Part shown: one piece after another, positions 1-8,138 of the stretch | Layout: the number at the start of each line of letters is the position of its first letter | Position numbering within the stretch: position 1 is the stretch's first letter | Source: a virus | Length of the DNA stretch: 64,000 nt | Virus record (IMG/VR): IMGVR_UViG_3300017991_000051 | Span: 62,001-126,000 of that record | Strand: one strand, 5' to 3' | Made by a program: the position numbers and the translations under genes | Notes under the pieces: model-generated | Databases searched by the model: none | What the model was told of the DNA's origin: nothing | What the model saw: the letters and a program-made list of their open reading frames with translations, nothing else

Positions 1-731
1 TCCTGCGCGTCCGCGTACGTGGCCAGCAGCTTAAGCGCCGCCTCCACATCTATCTTCGCGCGCGCGGCTTCGATCGTCTCGTACTCGCCCTGCAGGATGT
101 CCCAACCGTCCTTCAACTCCTTGAGCTGCTGACGCATCTCATCCAGTCGGACGGCAACAGCGATCTCCGGAAACCTGTTCATTTCCTGCTGTAGCAGTAC
201 GCGCAGAGGCTCCGCGCGCTCGACGCCAGGGATCAGGGCCAGAAAGCTCTTCATCCTGTCCGCCTTCTGCTGGAACAGTAATTGTGACAGTTTATCCTGC
301 GATATGAAGATGTGATCTTCGATGATGCGCGGCGTTAACCCCGTAAGGTCGTCCAAAGCCGCCGTCACCTTCTTGACGCCCGTAATGGGCTTATCCTCCC
401 CGATCGTGAGCTTGGCCGTCGAGCGGCCGGTCTCCCGGTTCATCGGGTCCCCCTCCACGCGCTTGGCCGTGAAGGTACGTGACACTTCGCCTACCACGTC
501 GCCCTGCGCAAACGCGCAGGCGACGACGGTCTTATCCGCTTCGAAGTTGATGTTCTCATCGATAGTGTCCTGCGCCATCTTCCCCGTCAGCGCAGTAAAC
601 GCACCATGCAACGCATTGGACTTTCCAACACCGTTGTTGCCAACGATCCCGTTGGTACCCGGCGAGAAGTCGATCCGTCGCTTCCGGTGCTGACACCAGT
701 CAGTCAGTTCCAGCCAGTTCAGCCTGAACAT
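1..731 (-). CDS. SbcC/Rad50/gp46-like recombination ATPase (N-terminal part, gene runs off the window)
   Basis: About 243 N-terminal residues are encoded, with the reading frame open to the window edge. A Walker A motif, GNNGVGKSN, lies at about residues 30-38 behind a short beta-rich N terminus, followed by a stretch that fits the ABC-type ATPase head and then the start of a probable coiled coil (helical, Glu/Gln/Arg-rich). This is the arrangement of SbcC/Rad50/T4 gp46, which works with an SbcD/Mre11/gp47 nuclease on DNA ends during recombination-dependent replication. The SbcD-like partner lies about 2.4 kb upstream in the same transcription direction. The start ATG overlaps the preceding stop codon (TAATG) and has an AAGGAG site. 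The signature, Walker B and Zn-hook parts lie outside the window. Confidence 0.88.
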   Translation of the reverse strand, partial: MFRLNWLELTDWCQHRKRRIDFSPGTNGIVGNNGVGKSNALHGAFTALTGKMAQDTIDENINFEADKTVVACAFAQGDVVGEVSRTFTAKRVEGDPMNRETGRSTAKLTIGEDKPITGVKKVTAALDDLTGLTPRIIEDHIFISQDKLSQLLFQQKADRMKSFLALIPGVERAEPLRVLLQQEMNRFPEIAVAVRLDEMRQQLKELKDGWDILQGEYETIEAARAKIDVEAALKLLATYADAQ

Positions 732-1243
732 TACTTCTCCTTAGATTTTGTAGCGTTGCTACCCGATTCAGCGAGTTCCAGTTCCATATCCTGTATGGTC
801 TGCGACACCCAGCTGCCGGTATTGACATATTTCGAATCATTCTTCGTGACCACGACGGCGCCCCCGCCATACGCATCGACACGCGGCTTCGAGCAGGTAT
901 TCGCCCACTCGAACCCGATAGCGATCGACAGGTCGAACTTCTTCAACGTCGCCTGTATCAACTCGACGCAAACATCGATGTTCGCACACTCGTCGTGATG
1001 GAACCACAACTCCGTCGGACTCTCACGTTCGACTTCGATTCCGTTCCACCATGAAACATTCGCTTGACGCTCTTTCAAGACCGCCGCAAACTCATCGTCT
1101 TCCAACTCACCGTCGGCAACCAACTGAGCGATATCGGTATCATCTTCGATACCATCACCCGCAGCGCGAAGTGCCTCCAGCCAATCACAGGCTTCTTCCG
1201 GCAGCTCCACGATGAAACTCGTCTCCGTATAGTAGTCAGCCAT
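731..1243 (-). CDS. Hypothetical protein, 170 aa
   Basis: Not recognised. It is an acidic, probably cytoplasmic protein with no membrane segment. The middle is rich in Asp/Glu, followed by a short segment of probable beta strands and a Lys/Glu tail. It overlaps the SbcC-like gene by one base (TAATG) and its own start overlaps the stop of the upstream gene in the same way, so all three are probably translationally coupled. Position in the SbcCD cluster suggests a replication or recombination accessory role, but nothing in the sequence proves it. Confidence 0.7.
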   Translation of the reverse strand: MADYYTETSFIVELPEEACDWLEALRAAGDGIEDDTDIAQLVADGELEDDEFAAVLKERQANVSWWNGIEVERESPTELWFHHDECANIDVCVELIQATLKKFDLSIAIGFEWANTCSKPRVDAYGGGAVVVTKNDSKYVNTGSWVSQTIQDMELELAESGSNATKSKEK

Positions 1244-2073
1244 TATTGCGCCTTACAGAAGTTCTCTAGAGTCGGGGACATGTCCTCGTTTCGGTTGGTG
1301 ATGATGTACGGAACGTTCAGGTTCTTGCAGAACGTGAAGCGGTCCATGACCTGCTGATCGTTCGCGCCCTTATCCTCCGCGACCATCAACGCCATCCCGT
1401 GACCCAACTCACCGCGGATCCGATTCGAATCGAATCGCTGGTGGCAAATCAGGTCACAGTACTGCCGATGTGATACAGACGATCGAACCGGATGCAGGTA
1501 CACTGGTGCCTTCGTACGGCCGCGCGTAGCATTGGCCAGAGCAACACCGGTGTTGACGCCAGCGCTTCCGCCCTCGTCATACTCGGAGAGGGGGCAGAAC
1601 ATGACGCTGTATCGCTTCAACAGCTTCACCGTCCGCAGGTAGTCCTCCTCCAGCAAACCATGCGTATACTTTCCGAGGACGCCCTGATCGACGAACGTAT
1701 TCGCGACCACGACGCTGATGCCGGCACGGTTCGCACAAATCACGCGGTCCTCAACCTCTTCCCAGTACTTGTCGTTCCGTTTCAGAGTATTGTTGTCCTT
1801 GTACGGTGCGCCGCTACCGTTCGCTACGTACAGCGGTTTGCCCAGTCCTGGACTTCCGTACGCGACGTACAACGTGATCTTACGCTTCTTATCCTTGGCC
1901 ACCAACTTCTCAAAGTCAGAAAACCTGTTCGGCTGTACCGGCCAGTCGATCGACTTACCGAGGGGGAACCAGCGTTCACCACCACGCTCCCACTTGTCAC
2001 GGCTTACCTTAATCTCGCCGGGCCCAAACCATCCGAGCCACATGCGCCACCACCATCTTTCAAAGCTGTTCAT
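1243..2073 (-). CDS. Hypothetical protein, 276 aa
   Basis: Not recognised. The ATG at 2073 is chosen because an AGGAGAGGAAG site sits just before it; the longer open frame to 2115 has no such site. The N terminus is very Trp-rich (FERWWWRMWLGWFG), followed by an alternating hydrophobic pattern that could be an alpha/beta fold, with Cys and His residues scattered through the last third. The gene starts 14 bases inside the upstream gene and ends on a TAATG overlap with the next. No catalytic motif was recognised. Confidence 0.65.
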   Translation of the reverse strand: MNSFERWWWRMWLGWFGPGEIKVSRDKWERGGERWFPLGKSIDWPVQPNRFSDFEKLVAKDKKRKITLYVAYGSPGLGKPLYVANGSGAPYKDNNTLKRNDKYWEEVEDRVICANRAGISVVVANTFVDQGVLGKYTHGLLEEDYLRTVKLLKRYSVMFCPLSEYDEGGSAGVNTGVALANATRGRTKAPVYLHPVRSSVSHRQYCDLICHQRFDSNRIRGELGHGMALMVAEDKGANDQQVMDRFTFCKNLNVPYIITNRNEDMSPTLENFCKAQ

Positions 2074-2317
2074 TCTTCCTCTCCTGTTGTTTCTTCCACT
2101 CACGCATACGATCATGCGCGATACCCACAGTTGCCATCGTCATTTTCTCCCGCAGGGTATCCCACGGGATATCCGTGAACACGAACATCCGATTGCGTTC
2201 CTGTTCCAGTTTGAATTCCGCCTTCTCGTCGGACGTGACCGCCTTGCACAGTTGCTCGAGCGTCTTATCGAACTTCGCGTCCCCTATATGAATACTGTAC
2301 CATTGTCTGTCAGCCAT
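2060..2317 (-). CDS. Hypothetical protein, 85 aa
   Basis: A small charged protein without membrane segments, ending in a Lys/Glu/Gln-rich helix. Its start lies in an 8-base overlap (ATGGCTGA) with the upstream nuclease-like gene, so it probably relies on coupled translation. No family was recognised. Confidence 0.6.
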   Translation of the reverse strand: MADRQWYSIHIGDAKFDKTLEQLCKAVTSDEKAEFKLEQERNRMFVFTDIPWDTLREKMTMATVGIAHDRMREWKKQQERKNEQL

Positions 2318-3176
2318 TTTTCTTCATGTCCTTTACGACCTTGTCAATCCTCTTCAACAGATCCCCGCGGTCGTCGTCCCGCGAGTACCATTTGAGCGCT
2401 GAGCCAACCAGCGCAACGACGTCACTCAAATCGTCGAGCTTGTCCCGGTCGACGAGGCGTGACCTTATATCGTTCTCACGCATCCCGATCAACGCCGGGA
2501 TGGGTATGTTGAGCGTAGCAGATACCGCCCGGAGGACTTCTGCGCCCCCGGGCCCCCCCGCTGCCTCGTCACCCGTCACCTTCGCAACCGCACGTGACAA
2601 CTCCCACCCAAGCGCGTTAACGCGATCCTGGATAGCGCAGTTGTCCTCCAAATCGACGCGGTCCCTGAGCTGGCGGACTTTCCGTGCCGTGAAAGCACCG
2701 GACATGAGTAACGCCTGCACATTGATCGTATCCCAACCGTCGCCGGCCAAGACCTTGGGGGTCTTCACCGTATACCAGCTGTCGGGACCGCGCACGAAAA
2801 GTCCTGCCTTCTCCGGTATATCCGCCTTCTTCAGCAGCCCCTTAGGCGCCGCGAAGTAGAACCGCGTACAGTACGGGAGGTACCGCATCCACTTATCCTT
2901 CCGGAAACTCGAGTTGAAGTCCGACCGCGATACCTTGATATCGTAGATCGTAGGTGCCGGACGTGTATACGACTTGTTGAGCGTAAGCACGTCAGGCACC
3001 GAGACCTCTCCCCGTGTCAGCCACCGACTATCTACTCCGGACTCCGCGAACACGATCTTGTCGTCGAACATGAACGTCGCCAAGTCCCTGAGCAGCGTAT
3101 GGTGTTGCCACTGCGGGCCCTCATACTCCGGCTTCTTTTCCTTCTTACGCGGCAAGGGTAACTCCCATCTTCTCAC
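2310..3176 (-). CDS. MmcB-like / PD-(D/E)XK nuclease-fold protein
   Basis: A 288-residue protein. Residues about 59-90 show a PD at 61-62 and a DIK at 79-81, the spacing of a PD-(D/E)XK nuclease core, followed by a segment ending YLPYCTRFYFAAP that closely resembles the MmcB family of DNA repair proteins. The rest is helical and charged. It lies between the SbcD-like and SbcC-like genes, overlapping the former by about 32 bases, which fits DNA end processing or repair. The annotated start is a GTG with poor ribosome binding; a TTG 21 bases further in, behind GGGAG, is an alternative. Nuclease activity is inferred from the fold motif only. Confidence 0.62.
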   Translation of the reverse strand: MRRWELPLPRKKEKKPEYEGPQWQHHTLLRDLATFMFDDKIVFAESGVDSRWLTRGEVSVPDVLTLNKSYTRPAPTIYDIKVSRSDFNSSFRKDKWMRYLPYCTRFYFAAPKGLLKKADIPEKAGLFVRGPDSWYTVKTPKVLAGDGWDTINVQALLMSGAFTARKVRQLRDRVDLEDNCAIQDRVNALGWELSRAVAKVTGDEAAGGPGGAEVLRAVSATLNIPIPALIGMRENDIRSRLVDRDKLDDLSDVVALVGSALKWYSRDDDRGDLLKRIDKVVKDMKKNG

Positions 3177-4242
3177 GCCATTCGGCGAGCACCTTATCCG
3201 TGTCCGGCCGTTTCAGCAGGTCCGTCAGGAACTGATGCTCTCTCGACGTCGGCGGATGATACTTCTGGATACAGCTCTCCATCGTCTGGTGCTCCGTCGT
3301 CGCCTGCGCCTTGCCGTCATCCCACACAATACGGGAGGAGACAGGCTTTGGCCACAGGTAGGCGCGGCCGGCGATGGCCGCCTCCAGACGTGGTACCACA
3401 TCCAGTACCTCCGCCAGGTACTCAACGACTACGACGGGCTGCTGGTTGTCCACGTCCGGCTCCAGCTTAGCCTCCGTGAGGATGCCAACCACTGCGTCCA
3501 GCTCCGATGCTTGATTGATCGTGTACTTGATGTACTGCCGGCTCTTCAGCGGGATCCGCTCCACGGAGAGTCCCGCGATATCATGATGTTTAACGTCCAA
3601 GAACGACTTCTCAGTCGGCTCATCGATCTTACACAAGTACATGGATCCACTATACCACCCACGTCCGCCCGGTATGCCGAAGGTCACGGGCTCGTGGAAG
3701 TCGCCGAGGAACAGATACTTGATCGTCGACGGCAGGCAACTGGCATCGAAATCCCAACGCCCCTCCATGGGGAACACCTCGCGCGCCAGCTGATGGCCTA
3801 CCAAGCCAACCGCCGTCGACGGGATGTTGAGATCGTTCTTGATCACCTCCGGGTTGGCTATACGATCGAACGCATAGAACTCGGGGCCGTCTGGGATGGG
3901 ATGGAACGTTTTACCGCTGACGTACTGTACGTATGAGTGCAGAGACACAGGCCACGGCGGTGTCGCCATGTCGTGCTGTCCCTGAATCGCGTACACGGGC
4001 AGCTCGTTCTCCTCCATAGTATCCATACTGGCGCGGAATACCTCGACGGACCGGGAGTCCGGGTGTTCGCTGTTGAACAGGTCGCCCATCATCATCAGCG
4101 CGCGGTTATGCTGCACGCAGTAGGCGATAATCTGGACGAGCGCACTATACGCATCGCCATGTATCTCAGGACGCCGCGCCCACGTCTGCGGACGTAGATG
4201 CTGGTCACCCGAGAAGACGCACCCTTCTATCTTCTTGCTCAT
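3145..4242 (-). CDS. SbcD/Mre11/gp47-like nuclease subunit
   Basis: A 365-residue calcineurin-like phosphoesterase. Visible metal-binding motifs in order are GDQH (residues 12-15), MGDLFN, GQHD (the usual GNHD with Asn replaced by Gln), GHQ and GDFHEP. Order and length fit SbcD/Mre11, the nuclease that pairs with an SbcC/Rad50 ATPase; the probable partner is at the left window edge. The gene overlaps its upstream neighbour by 38 bases and the nuclease-like gene downstream by 32 bases, so the cluster reads as one operon. The Asn-to-Gln change is in the motif that holds the acid His and could alter activity. Confidence 0.85.
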   Translation of the reverse strand: MSKKIEGCVFSGDQHLRPQTWARRPEIHGDAYSALVQIIAYCVQHNRALMMMGDLFNSEHPDSRSVEVFRASMDTMEENELPVYAIQGQHDMATPPWPVSLHSYVQYVSGKTFHPIPDGPEFYAFDRIANPEVIKNDLNIPSTAVGLVGHQLAREVFPMEGRWDFDASCLPSTIKYLFLGDFHEPVTFGIPGGRGWYSGSMYLCKIDEPTEKSFLDVKHHDIAGLSVERIPLKSRQYIKYTINQASELDAVVGILTEAKLEPDVDNQQPVVVVEYLAEVLDVVPRLEAAIAGRAYLWPKPVSSRIVWDDGKAQATTEHQTMESCIQKYHPPTSREHQFLTDLLKRPDTDKVLAEWREKMGVTLAA

Positions 4243-5128
4243 ATACCTTCCTCTTCTGGAACCTGATTGTATGTTGTTTCAGTTTGGTAAATCCGTGCTC
4301 GCGCGCAATAAGCCCCTCGAACGCCGTGTGCAGCCGCATCAGGCTGCTGGCGGGGAGCGTGTTGTACAACAGTGCCGGCGGGTAATCCATATACTCAGCC
4401 AGGATCTGCTGCAGCGCATCCTCCGTCGCCGGATAGTATTTCCAGCTTCCTGCAACGCCCAGTTTCTCGCGGGCGTCCCACAATTCGTCCTTGTCTTCCT
4501 TGAGCGCGACGATCACCGCGTTCGCCACCCATATGTGCGGCGCCGCGGTCAGCTGCCGCGGAAGCGAGAGGACTTTGTCGCACTTCCACGTATTCCATCG
4601 GGAATCGTATAGCCGTGTAAGGCACTCGCGTACCTCATCGATCTGCTCCTCACACGGTATCGGATCGTCCGCGAACGGCGTGGCTATGATCCTTAGTACC
4701 GCCAGCTGAGACCCGTACTGGAGTACGGATCTCAGCGTGCAGTATGTTTTCAACAGTCTTCGATACCAGCAGCCTGGACATAACCAGTACCGCTGGCAGG
4801 TGTGATGTACGACGTTACCGTTCTCAGCGCGTTCAGTGACGTTGGGGAGACTGCAGCCGAGCATCCTGCTCACCACATGCTCCGGCAGCATCTTGGATAT
4901 ACGGCCGACCGCCTTGCGGAAGTACGTCCGGCTTACCAATCGCTCCCGTGCCATCGTCGCAAAGTAGCCGTTGTGTATCTGCACCGCCTCCTCCAGCTCA
5001 GCCGTCGGATGCGTTACCAGCTGCTTTACCTGCGCATGCCCATAATGAATCCGGCCGTAAACCGCTCGATGCAGTTTCCGGTGGTATGGTTGCGCGTCCT
5101 TGACGCCGATGACGATAACGTTCGACAT
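4205..5128 (-). CDS. Hypothetical protein with a Cys motif recalling rolling-circle Rep proteins
   Basis: A 307-residue protein. In the middle it has HTCQRYWLCPGCWYRR, a His/Cys cluster like the zinc-binding segment of Rep_1-type plasmid replication proteins. I could not find a clear HUH motif or the catalytic Tyr context downstream, only a PHIW. It overlaps the SbcD-like gene by 38 bases. A DNA-binding or replication role is plausible from the motif and the neighbours, but the assignment is weak. Confidence 0.6.
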   Translation of the reverse strand: MSNVIVIGVKDAQPYHRKLHRAVYGRIHYGHAQVKQLVTHPTAELEEAVQIHNGYFATMARERLVSRTYFRKAVGRISKMLPEHVVSRMLGCSLPNVTERAENGNVVHHTCQRYWLCPGCWYRRLLKTYCTLRSVLQYGSQLAVLRIIATPFADDPIPCEEQIDEVRECLTRLYDSRWNTWKCDKVLSLPRQLTAAPHIWVANAVIVALKEDKDELWDAREKLGVAGSWKYYPATEDALQQILAEYMDYPPALLYNTLPASSLMRLHTAFEGLIAREHGFTKLKQHTIRFQKRKVYEQEDRRVRLLG

Positions 5129-5131
5129 TCG

Positions 5132-5392
5132 TTATGCTCGCAACCGCTCTCTCGCGGCCTGTACCATCACACGTGCATCCGCCAGCATGGACTTGGCAGC
5201 GACCACGCTGTACGTCACCACCTTTACGAGGATCGGAAACGTCGACATGGCTACGGCTGCCACCAAGATGGGGATGGCTATGAAATCAACGGCGTACTGC
5301 AGAAACCATCCGATGACGAGAGCCACGGATGCCATACGCAGTACCAGTACGCTAAGGCGTTCGTTATCAACTTGAGGGTTGCTTGTGTACAT
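5132..5392 (-). CDS. Small membrane protein, 86 aa
   Basis: The ATG at 5392 is preceded by AAGGAGGAGG, so this start is chosen over the longer open frame to 5425. The protein has two or three hydrophobic stretches between about residues 14 and 65 and a charged helical C terminus. It is the first of a run of tiny membrane proteins here. It could be a holin-type or other inner-membrane protein, but no family was recognised. Confidence 0.65.
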   Translation of the reverse strand: MYTSNPQVDNERLSVLVLRMASVALVIGWFLQYAVDFIAIPILVAAVAMSTFPILVKVVTYSVVAAKSMLADARVMVQAARERLRA

Positions 5393-5717
5393 TATCCTCC
5401 TCCTTCTTCTTATCAGATGTGTCATCGATCGCTGTCTGCTTGTGAAGCTGCTGGACGGTCTCGAGCAACAACGAGCCGAGATGGTGTGACATCTTCGGCA
5501 ACTGCACCTGCATACCAGTCGTGGTCACAAATGCGTCCCCATCCGGTTGACACCGCCAGACGCCGACTGGCAACGACGCTCCCGCCGAGGGCGGAAGGTC
5601 CCAGTCTACGATGATGGCAATGGAACGGATTTCCCTGTGCTGCTTGATTAACCGATCAGCCGACTCCTCCAGCTCACGAACGATGATTTGATCGAATCGC
5701 TCGGTCTTGTCGGTCAT
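5367..5717 (-). CDS. Hypothetical protein, 116 aa
   Basis: Starts at the ATG preceded by GGAGGAGG about 11 bases upstream. The product is soluble, with a Glu/Arg-rich helical N terminus, a central beta-like stretch (SIAIIVDWDLPP) and a Lys/Glu/Asp-rich tail. It overlaps both neighbours (26 and 44 bases). Not recognised. Confidence 0.6.
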   Translation of the reverse strand: MTDKTERFDQIIVRELEESADRLIKQHREIRSIAIIVDWDLPPSAGASLPVGVWRCQPDGDAFVTTTGMQVQLPKMSHHLGSLLLETVQQLHKQTAIDDTSDKKKEEDNVHKQPSS

Positions 5718-5910
5718 GGTGTGTGGTTCCTCCTCCACAGTCGTCACTACTAACACCGCTGAATACGATGTTGATAGCCACGATGATGATGACTGATCCG
5801 CATAACAGAAGCCCTCCCGTCGCTCGCGCGCTTGGCACGAAAAGAAGGACCAAGCCGATCAGCATCAGCATGGCGATAATGTAGTTCAGTTGCGGTGGCA
5901 AGTCAAACAT
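5674..5910 (-). CDS. Small membrane protein with two transmembrane helices
   Basis: A 78-residue protein with two clear hydrophobic helices (about residues 9-26 and 31-50) and a Cys/His/Asp-rich polar tail. Size and topology are compatible with a small holin, but no lysis enzyme is visible next to it, so the role is open. The end overlaps the next gene by 44 bases. Confidence 0.6.
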   Translation of the reverse strand: MFDLPPQLNYIIAMLMLIGLVLLFVPSARATGGLLLCGSVIIIVAINIVFSGVSSDDCGGGTTHHDRQDRAIRSNHRS

Positions 5911-5914
5911 TTTA

Positions 5915-6103
5915 TCATCTTTCTTCTGTAACGACCTTCGTGCCCGGGGACTCCACAGGACGCAGTCTCGGCGCGGGCGTAACCGGCCGGGTGTGCGGAT
6001 GCAAAGTACCCATCCGGTACGTCGGTCGGGGTAGTTGTGGTGTTGGTATGATCTTCTTCCGTTGAAGATAATGCGTAACGCTCCGATTAAGATGTACGCT
6101 CAT
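5915..6103 (-). CDS. Hypothetical protein, 62 aa, Pro/Arg-rich
   Basis: A small basic protein with many Pro and Thr residues and no membrane segment. An AAGGAGGG site stands six bases before the ATG, which is the main reason to accept it. Not recognised. Confidence 0.5.
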   Translation of the reverse strand: MSVHLNRSVTHYLQRKKIIPTPQLPRPTYRMGTLHPHTRPVTPAPRLRPVESPGTKVVTEER

Positions 6104-6132
6104 GACGTCCCTCCTTATGGTAAGAGGTTATC

Positions 6133-6267
6133 CTATGCAGCACCCAGAAGTCGAGCAAATCCGTTGAGAATTAACTTGATCAGGTAGGCGAATGCACGTA
6201 TTATGGGTTCGATGATGCCCTTCCACAGGGCACGTAGCCAGCATTGATAGAATTCTACGTCTGTCAT
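6133..6267 (-). CDS. Very small hydrophobic/amphipathic protein, 44 aa
   Basis: Starts MTDVEFYQCW and then forms one long hydrophobic, Ile/Leu/Ala-rich, weakly basic helix. The start lies only 17 bases from the divergent terminase start, and there is no good Shine-Dalgarno sequence, but a TATAAT box on this strand lies 9 bases upstream of the ATG. It may be translated from a leaderless or very short leader transcript. The longer open frame to 6366 runs into the terminase gene and was not used. Confidence 0.45.
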   Translation of the reverse strand: MTDVEFYQCWLRALWKGIIEPIIRAFAYLIKLILNGFARLLGAA

Positions 6268-6276
6268 TTTGGCTCT

Positions 6277-6282
6277 ATTATA
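6277..6282 (-). promoter_or_regulatory. Possible -10 box TATAAT in the divergent gap
   Basis: A perfect TATAAT on the minus strand in the 17-base gap between the 44-aa gene and the terminase gene. No good -35 box is visible (TTTCAA at 15-base spacing is the closest). Transcription from it would start almost at the ATG at 6267. Confidence 0.35.
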
Positions 6283-6284
6283 GC

Positions 6285-8138
6285 ATGAATGCCGATATTG
6301 AAAGCAAGAAATCGGCTGAAACACCGGAGGAGGTATTTCAAGCCGCGCGAGCGTTGCTACACGCAACGACTGTGTCCGATGGTGATTTTAACTCAACTCA
6401 TTACAACTCTCATGTTGATGCGTTGGCTACACTGTACGCGACAGGCAAGCTGGCATCGCTGGTCCCCATCCTCCCGCTGTTGCTGAAGCTCAAGGGCCAA
6501 CCATACAGTCTGCGCAACCACTTTCCAATGGAGCCGATGTTCTCTCTCAAGATGCCTCGTAGTTTCGTGTTCAAGTGCGGGCGGCAGGTATCAAAGAGTA
6601 CCACGCTCGGAGCACAAGGCTGTATCCAAGCCGCCGTCATCCCGTACTTTTCTTCGTTATACGTCGCGCCCCGCTTTGAGCAGACGCGACGCTTCTCCAA
6701 CAATTACGTAAAGCCTTTCCTCATCAACACACCGCTGGGCGACGCCATCCTCTCGAAGAAGGACGAGCAATCCGTGCTCCAGCGGTCGTTCAGAAACGGT
6801 TCGACACTCCACTTCTCATTCGCCTTCCTCGATCCCGACCGTGTCCGTGGTATCTCCGCCGACCAGTGCCGGTACGACGAGGTACAGGACTTGGACACGG
6901 ACTTCATCCCCATCATCAACGAAACGCTGTCCGCCAGTGAGTACGATATGCGGCAGTACACCGGCACGCCGAAGACCTTCGACAACACCCTGCAGGGGCT
7001 ATGGGAGCGATCGTCGCAGGCGGAGTGGATCATCCAATGCAGTTGCGGCTACTGGAACATCGCCACCGTCGAGTTCGATCTCCTGCGGATGATCCAGAAG
7101 AACGGCCTCAGCTGCGCAAAGTGCGATCGCTTGATCGACTCATCGACCGGTCACTGGGAACACCGGTTCCCGGAGAAGCGGTTCACCTACGCCGGCTACC
7201 ACGTCCCGCAGCCGGTGATGCCCATGCACTACCTCCCCAACCCGAAGACGGGGATGATGGACAAATGGGCCGACCTGTGGGCGGCGAAGAACACGCTGAC
7301 GAAAGCCGAGCTGTACAACGAAAAACTGGGTGAATCGTGCGATGTTCGGGTCAGCCTCGTCACGAAGACCGACCTGCAGAGCGCTTCGGTACTTAGGCAC
7401 GCCAATGAGTATAAGGCGGCGCTGAAGCTGCGGGACCAGTATACCACGTGCACAATGGGCGTCGACTGGGGCGGTGGCGGAGAGAAGGGCATCAGCCACA
7501 CGGCTATCGCCATCCTCGGCCACAGGCCCAATGGACAAATCGATGTCATCTACGGAGAGCGCCTTGTCAATATAACGGATCCGGCGGAGGAGGTCGCACT
7601 CATCCTCCACTACTACCGCGCGTTCCGCTGCTCCCTCCTCGCTCACGACTTCTGCGGGGCTGGCGCTATACGGGAAACGCTCCTGATTCAGGCCGGCTTC
7701 CCCATACGGCAGGTGTTTAACGCCGCCTACGTGCGGGCTACGGCCGCCGCCATGGTCACCTTCAAGCCACCTACCGGCTCGTCCGCGCGCTGGCAGTATA
7801 CGGTTGATAAGGCGCGGAGTCTCGTCCTCCTCTGCCAGCTGATCAAGCACGGCCATTATCGCTTCCCGCGCTTTGAAACATGGGAGAGTTTGGCCGATGA
7901 CTTCCTCGCGCTGGTGGAGGATAAGCACTCGATGGCTCGCGGCGCGGACATCTATCTCGTCACCTGCAAGGCGAACCGTTCAGACGACTTCGCACACGCC
8001 GTCAACTACGCGTCGCTGTGCCAGTGGCATGTCACGAGGAAATATCCGGACTTGGCGTCCAGGATTGGGATCCGGATTACTGCGGCGCAAGAAGCTGAGC
8101 TGAGTCCGGAAGATCTTGGTGCGACGGAAACGCTTTAA
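6285..8138 (+). CDS. terL: Terminase large subunit (GpA-like)
   Basis: A 617-residue DNA packaging motor. The ATPase half has a Walker A-like segment GRQVSKSTT (about residues 99-107) and a Walker B RYDEVQDL (about 196-203). A CxC...CxxC zinc-like segment follows (about residues 250-285), typical of the GpA branch of large terminases. The nuclease half begins at MGVDWGGGG (about residue 390), with further acidic positions in LAHDF and SDDFAHAV. Length fits the family. It is on the plus strand while the head and tail genes are on the minus strand far away, so packaging and structural genes are separated. No Shine-Dalgarno precedes the ATG. The 3' end overlaps the convergent primase-like gene by 62 bases. 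Confidence 0.9.
   Translation: MNADIESKKSAETPEEVFQAARALLHATTVSDGDFNSTHYNSHVDALATLYATGKLASLVPILPLLLKLKGQPYSLRNHFPMEPMFSLKMPRSFVFKCGRQVSKSTTLGAQGCIQAAVIPYFSSLYVAPRFEQTRRFSNNYVKPFLINTPLGDAILSKKDEQSVLQRSFRNGSTLHFSFAFLDPDRVRGISADQCRYDEVQDLDTDFIPIINETLSASEYDMRQYTGTPKTFDNTLQGLWERSSQAEWIIQCSCGYWNIATVEFDLLRMIQKNGLSCAKCDRLIDSSTGHWEHRFPEKRFTYAGYHVPQPVMPMHYLPNPKTGMMDKWADLWAAKNTLTKAELYNEKLGESCDVRVSLVTKTDLQSASVLRHANEYKAALKLRDQYTTCTMGVDWGGGGEKGISHTAIAILGHRPNGQIDVIYGERLVNITDPAEEVALILHYYRAFRCSLLAHDFCGAGAIRETLLIQAGFPIRQVFNAAYVRATAAAMVTFKPPTGSSARWQYTVDKARSLVLLCQLIKHGHYRFPRFETWESLADDFLALVEDKHSMARGADIYLVTCKANRSDDFAHAVNYASLCQWHVTRKYPDLASRIGIRITAAQEAELSPEDLGATETL

Noticed and set aside
7140-7928. 262-residue minus-strand frame
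   Set aside because: Shadow of the terminase gene.
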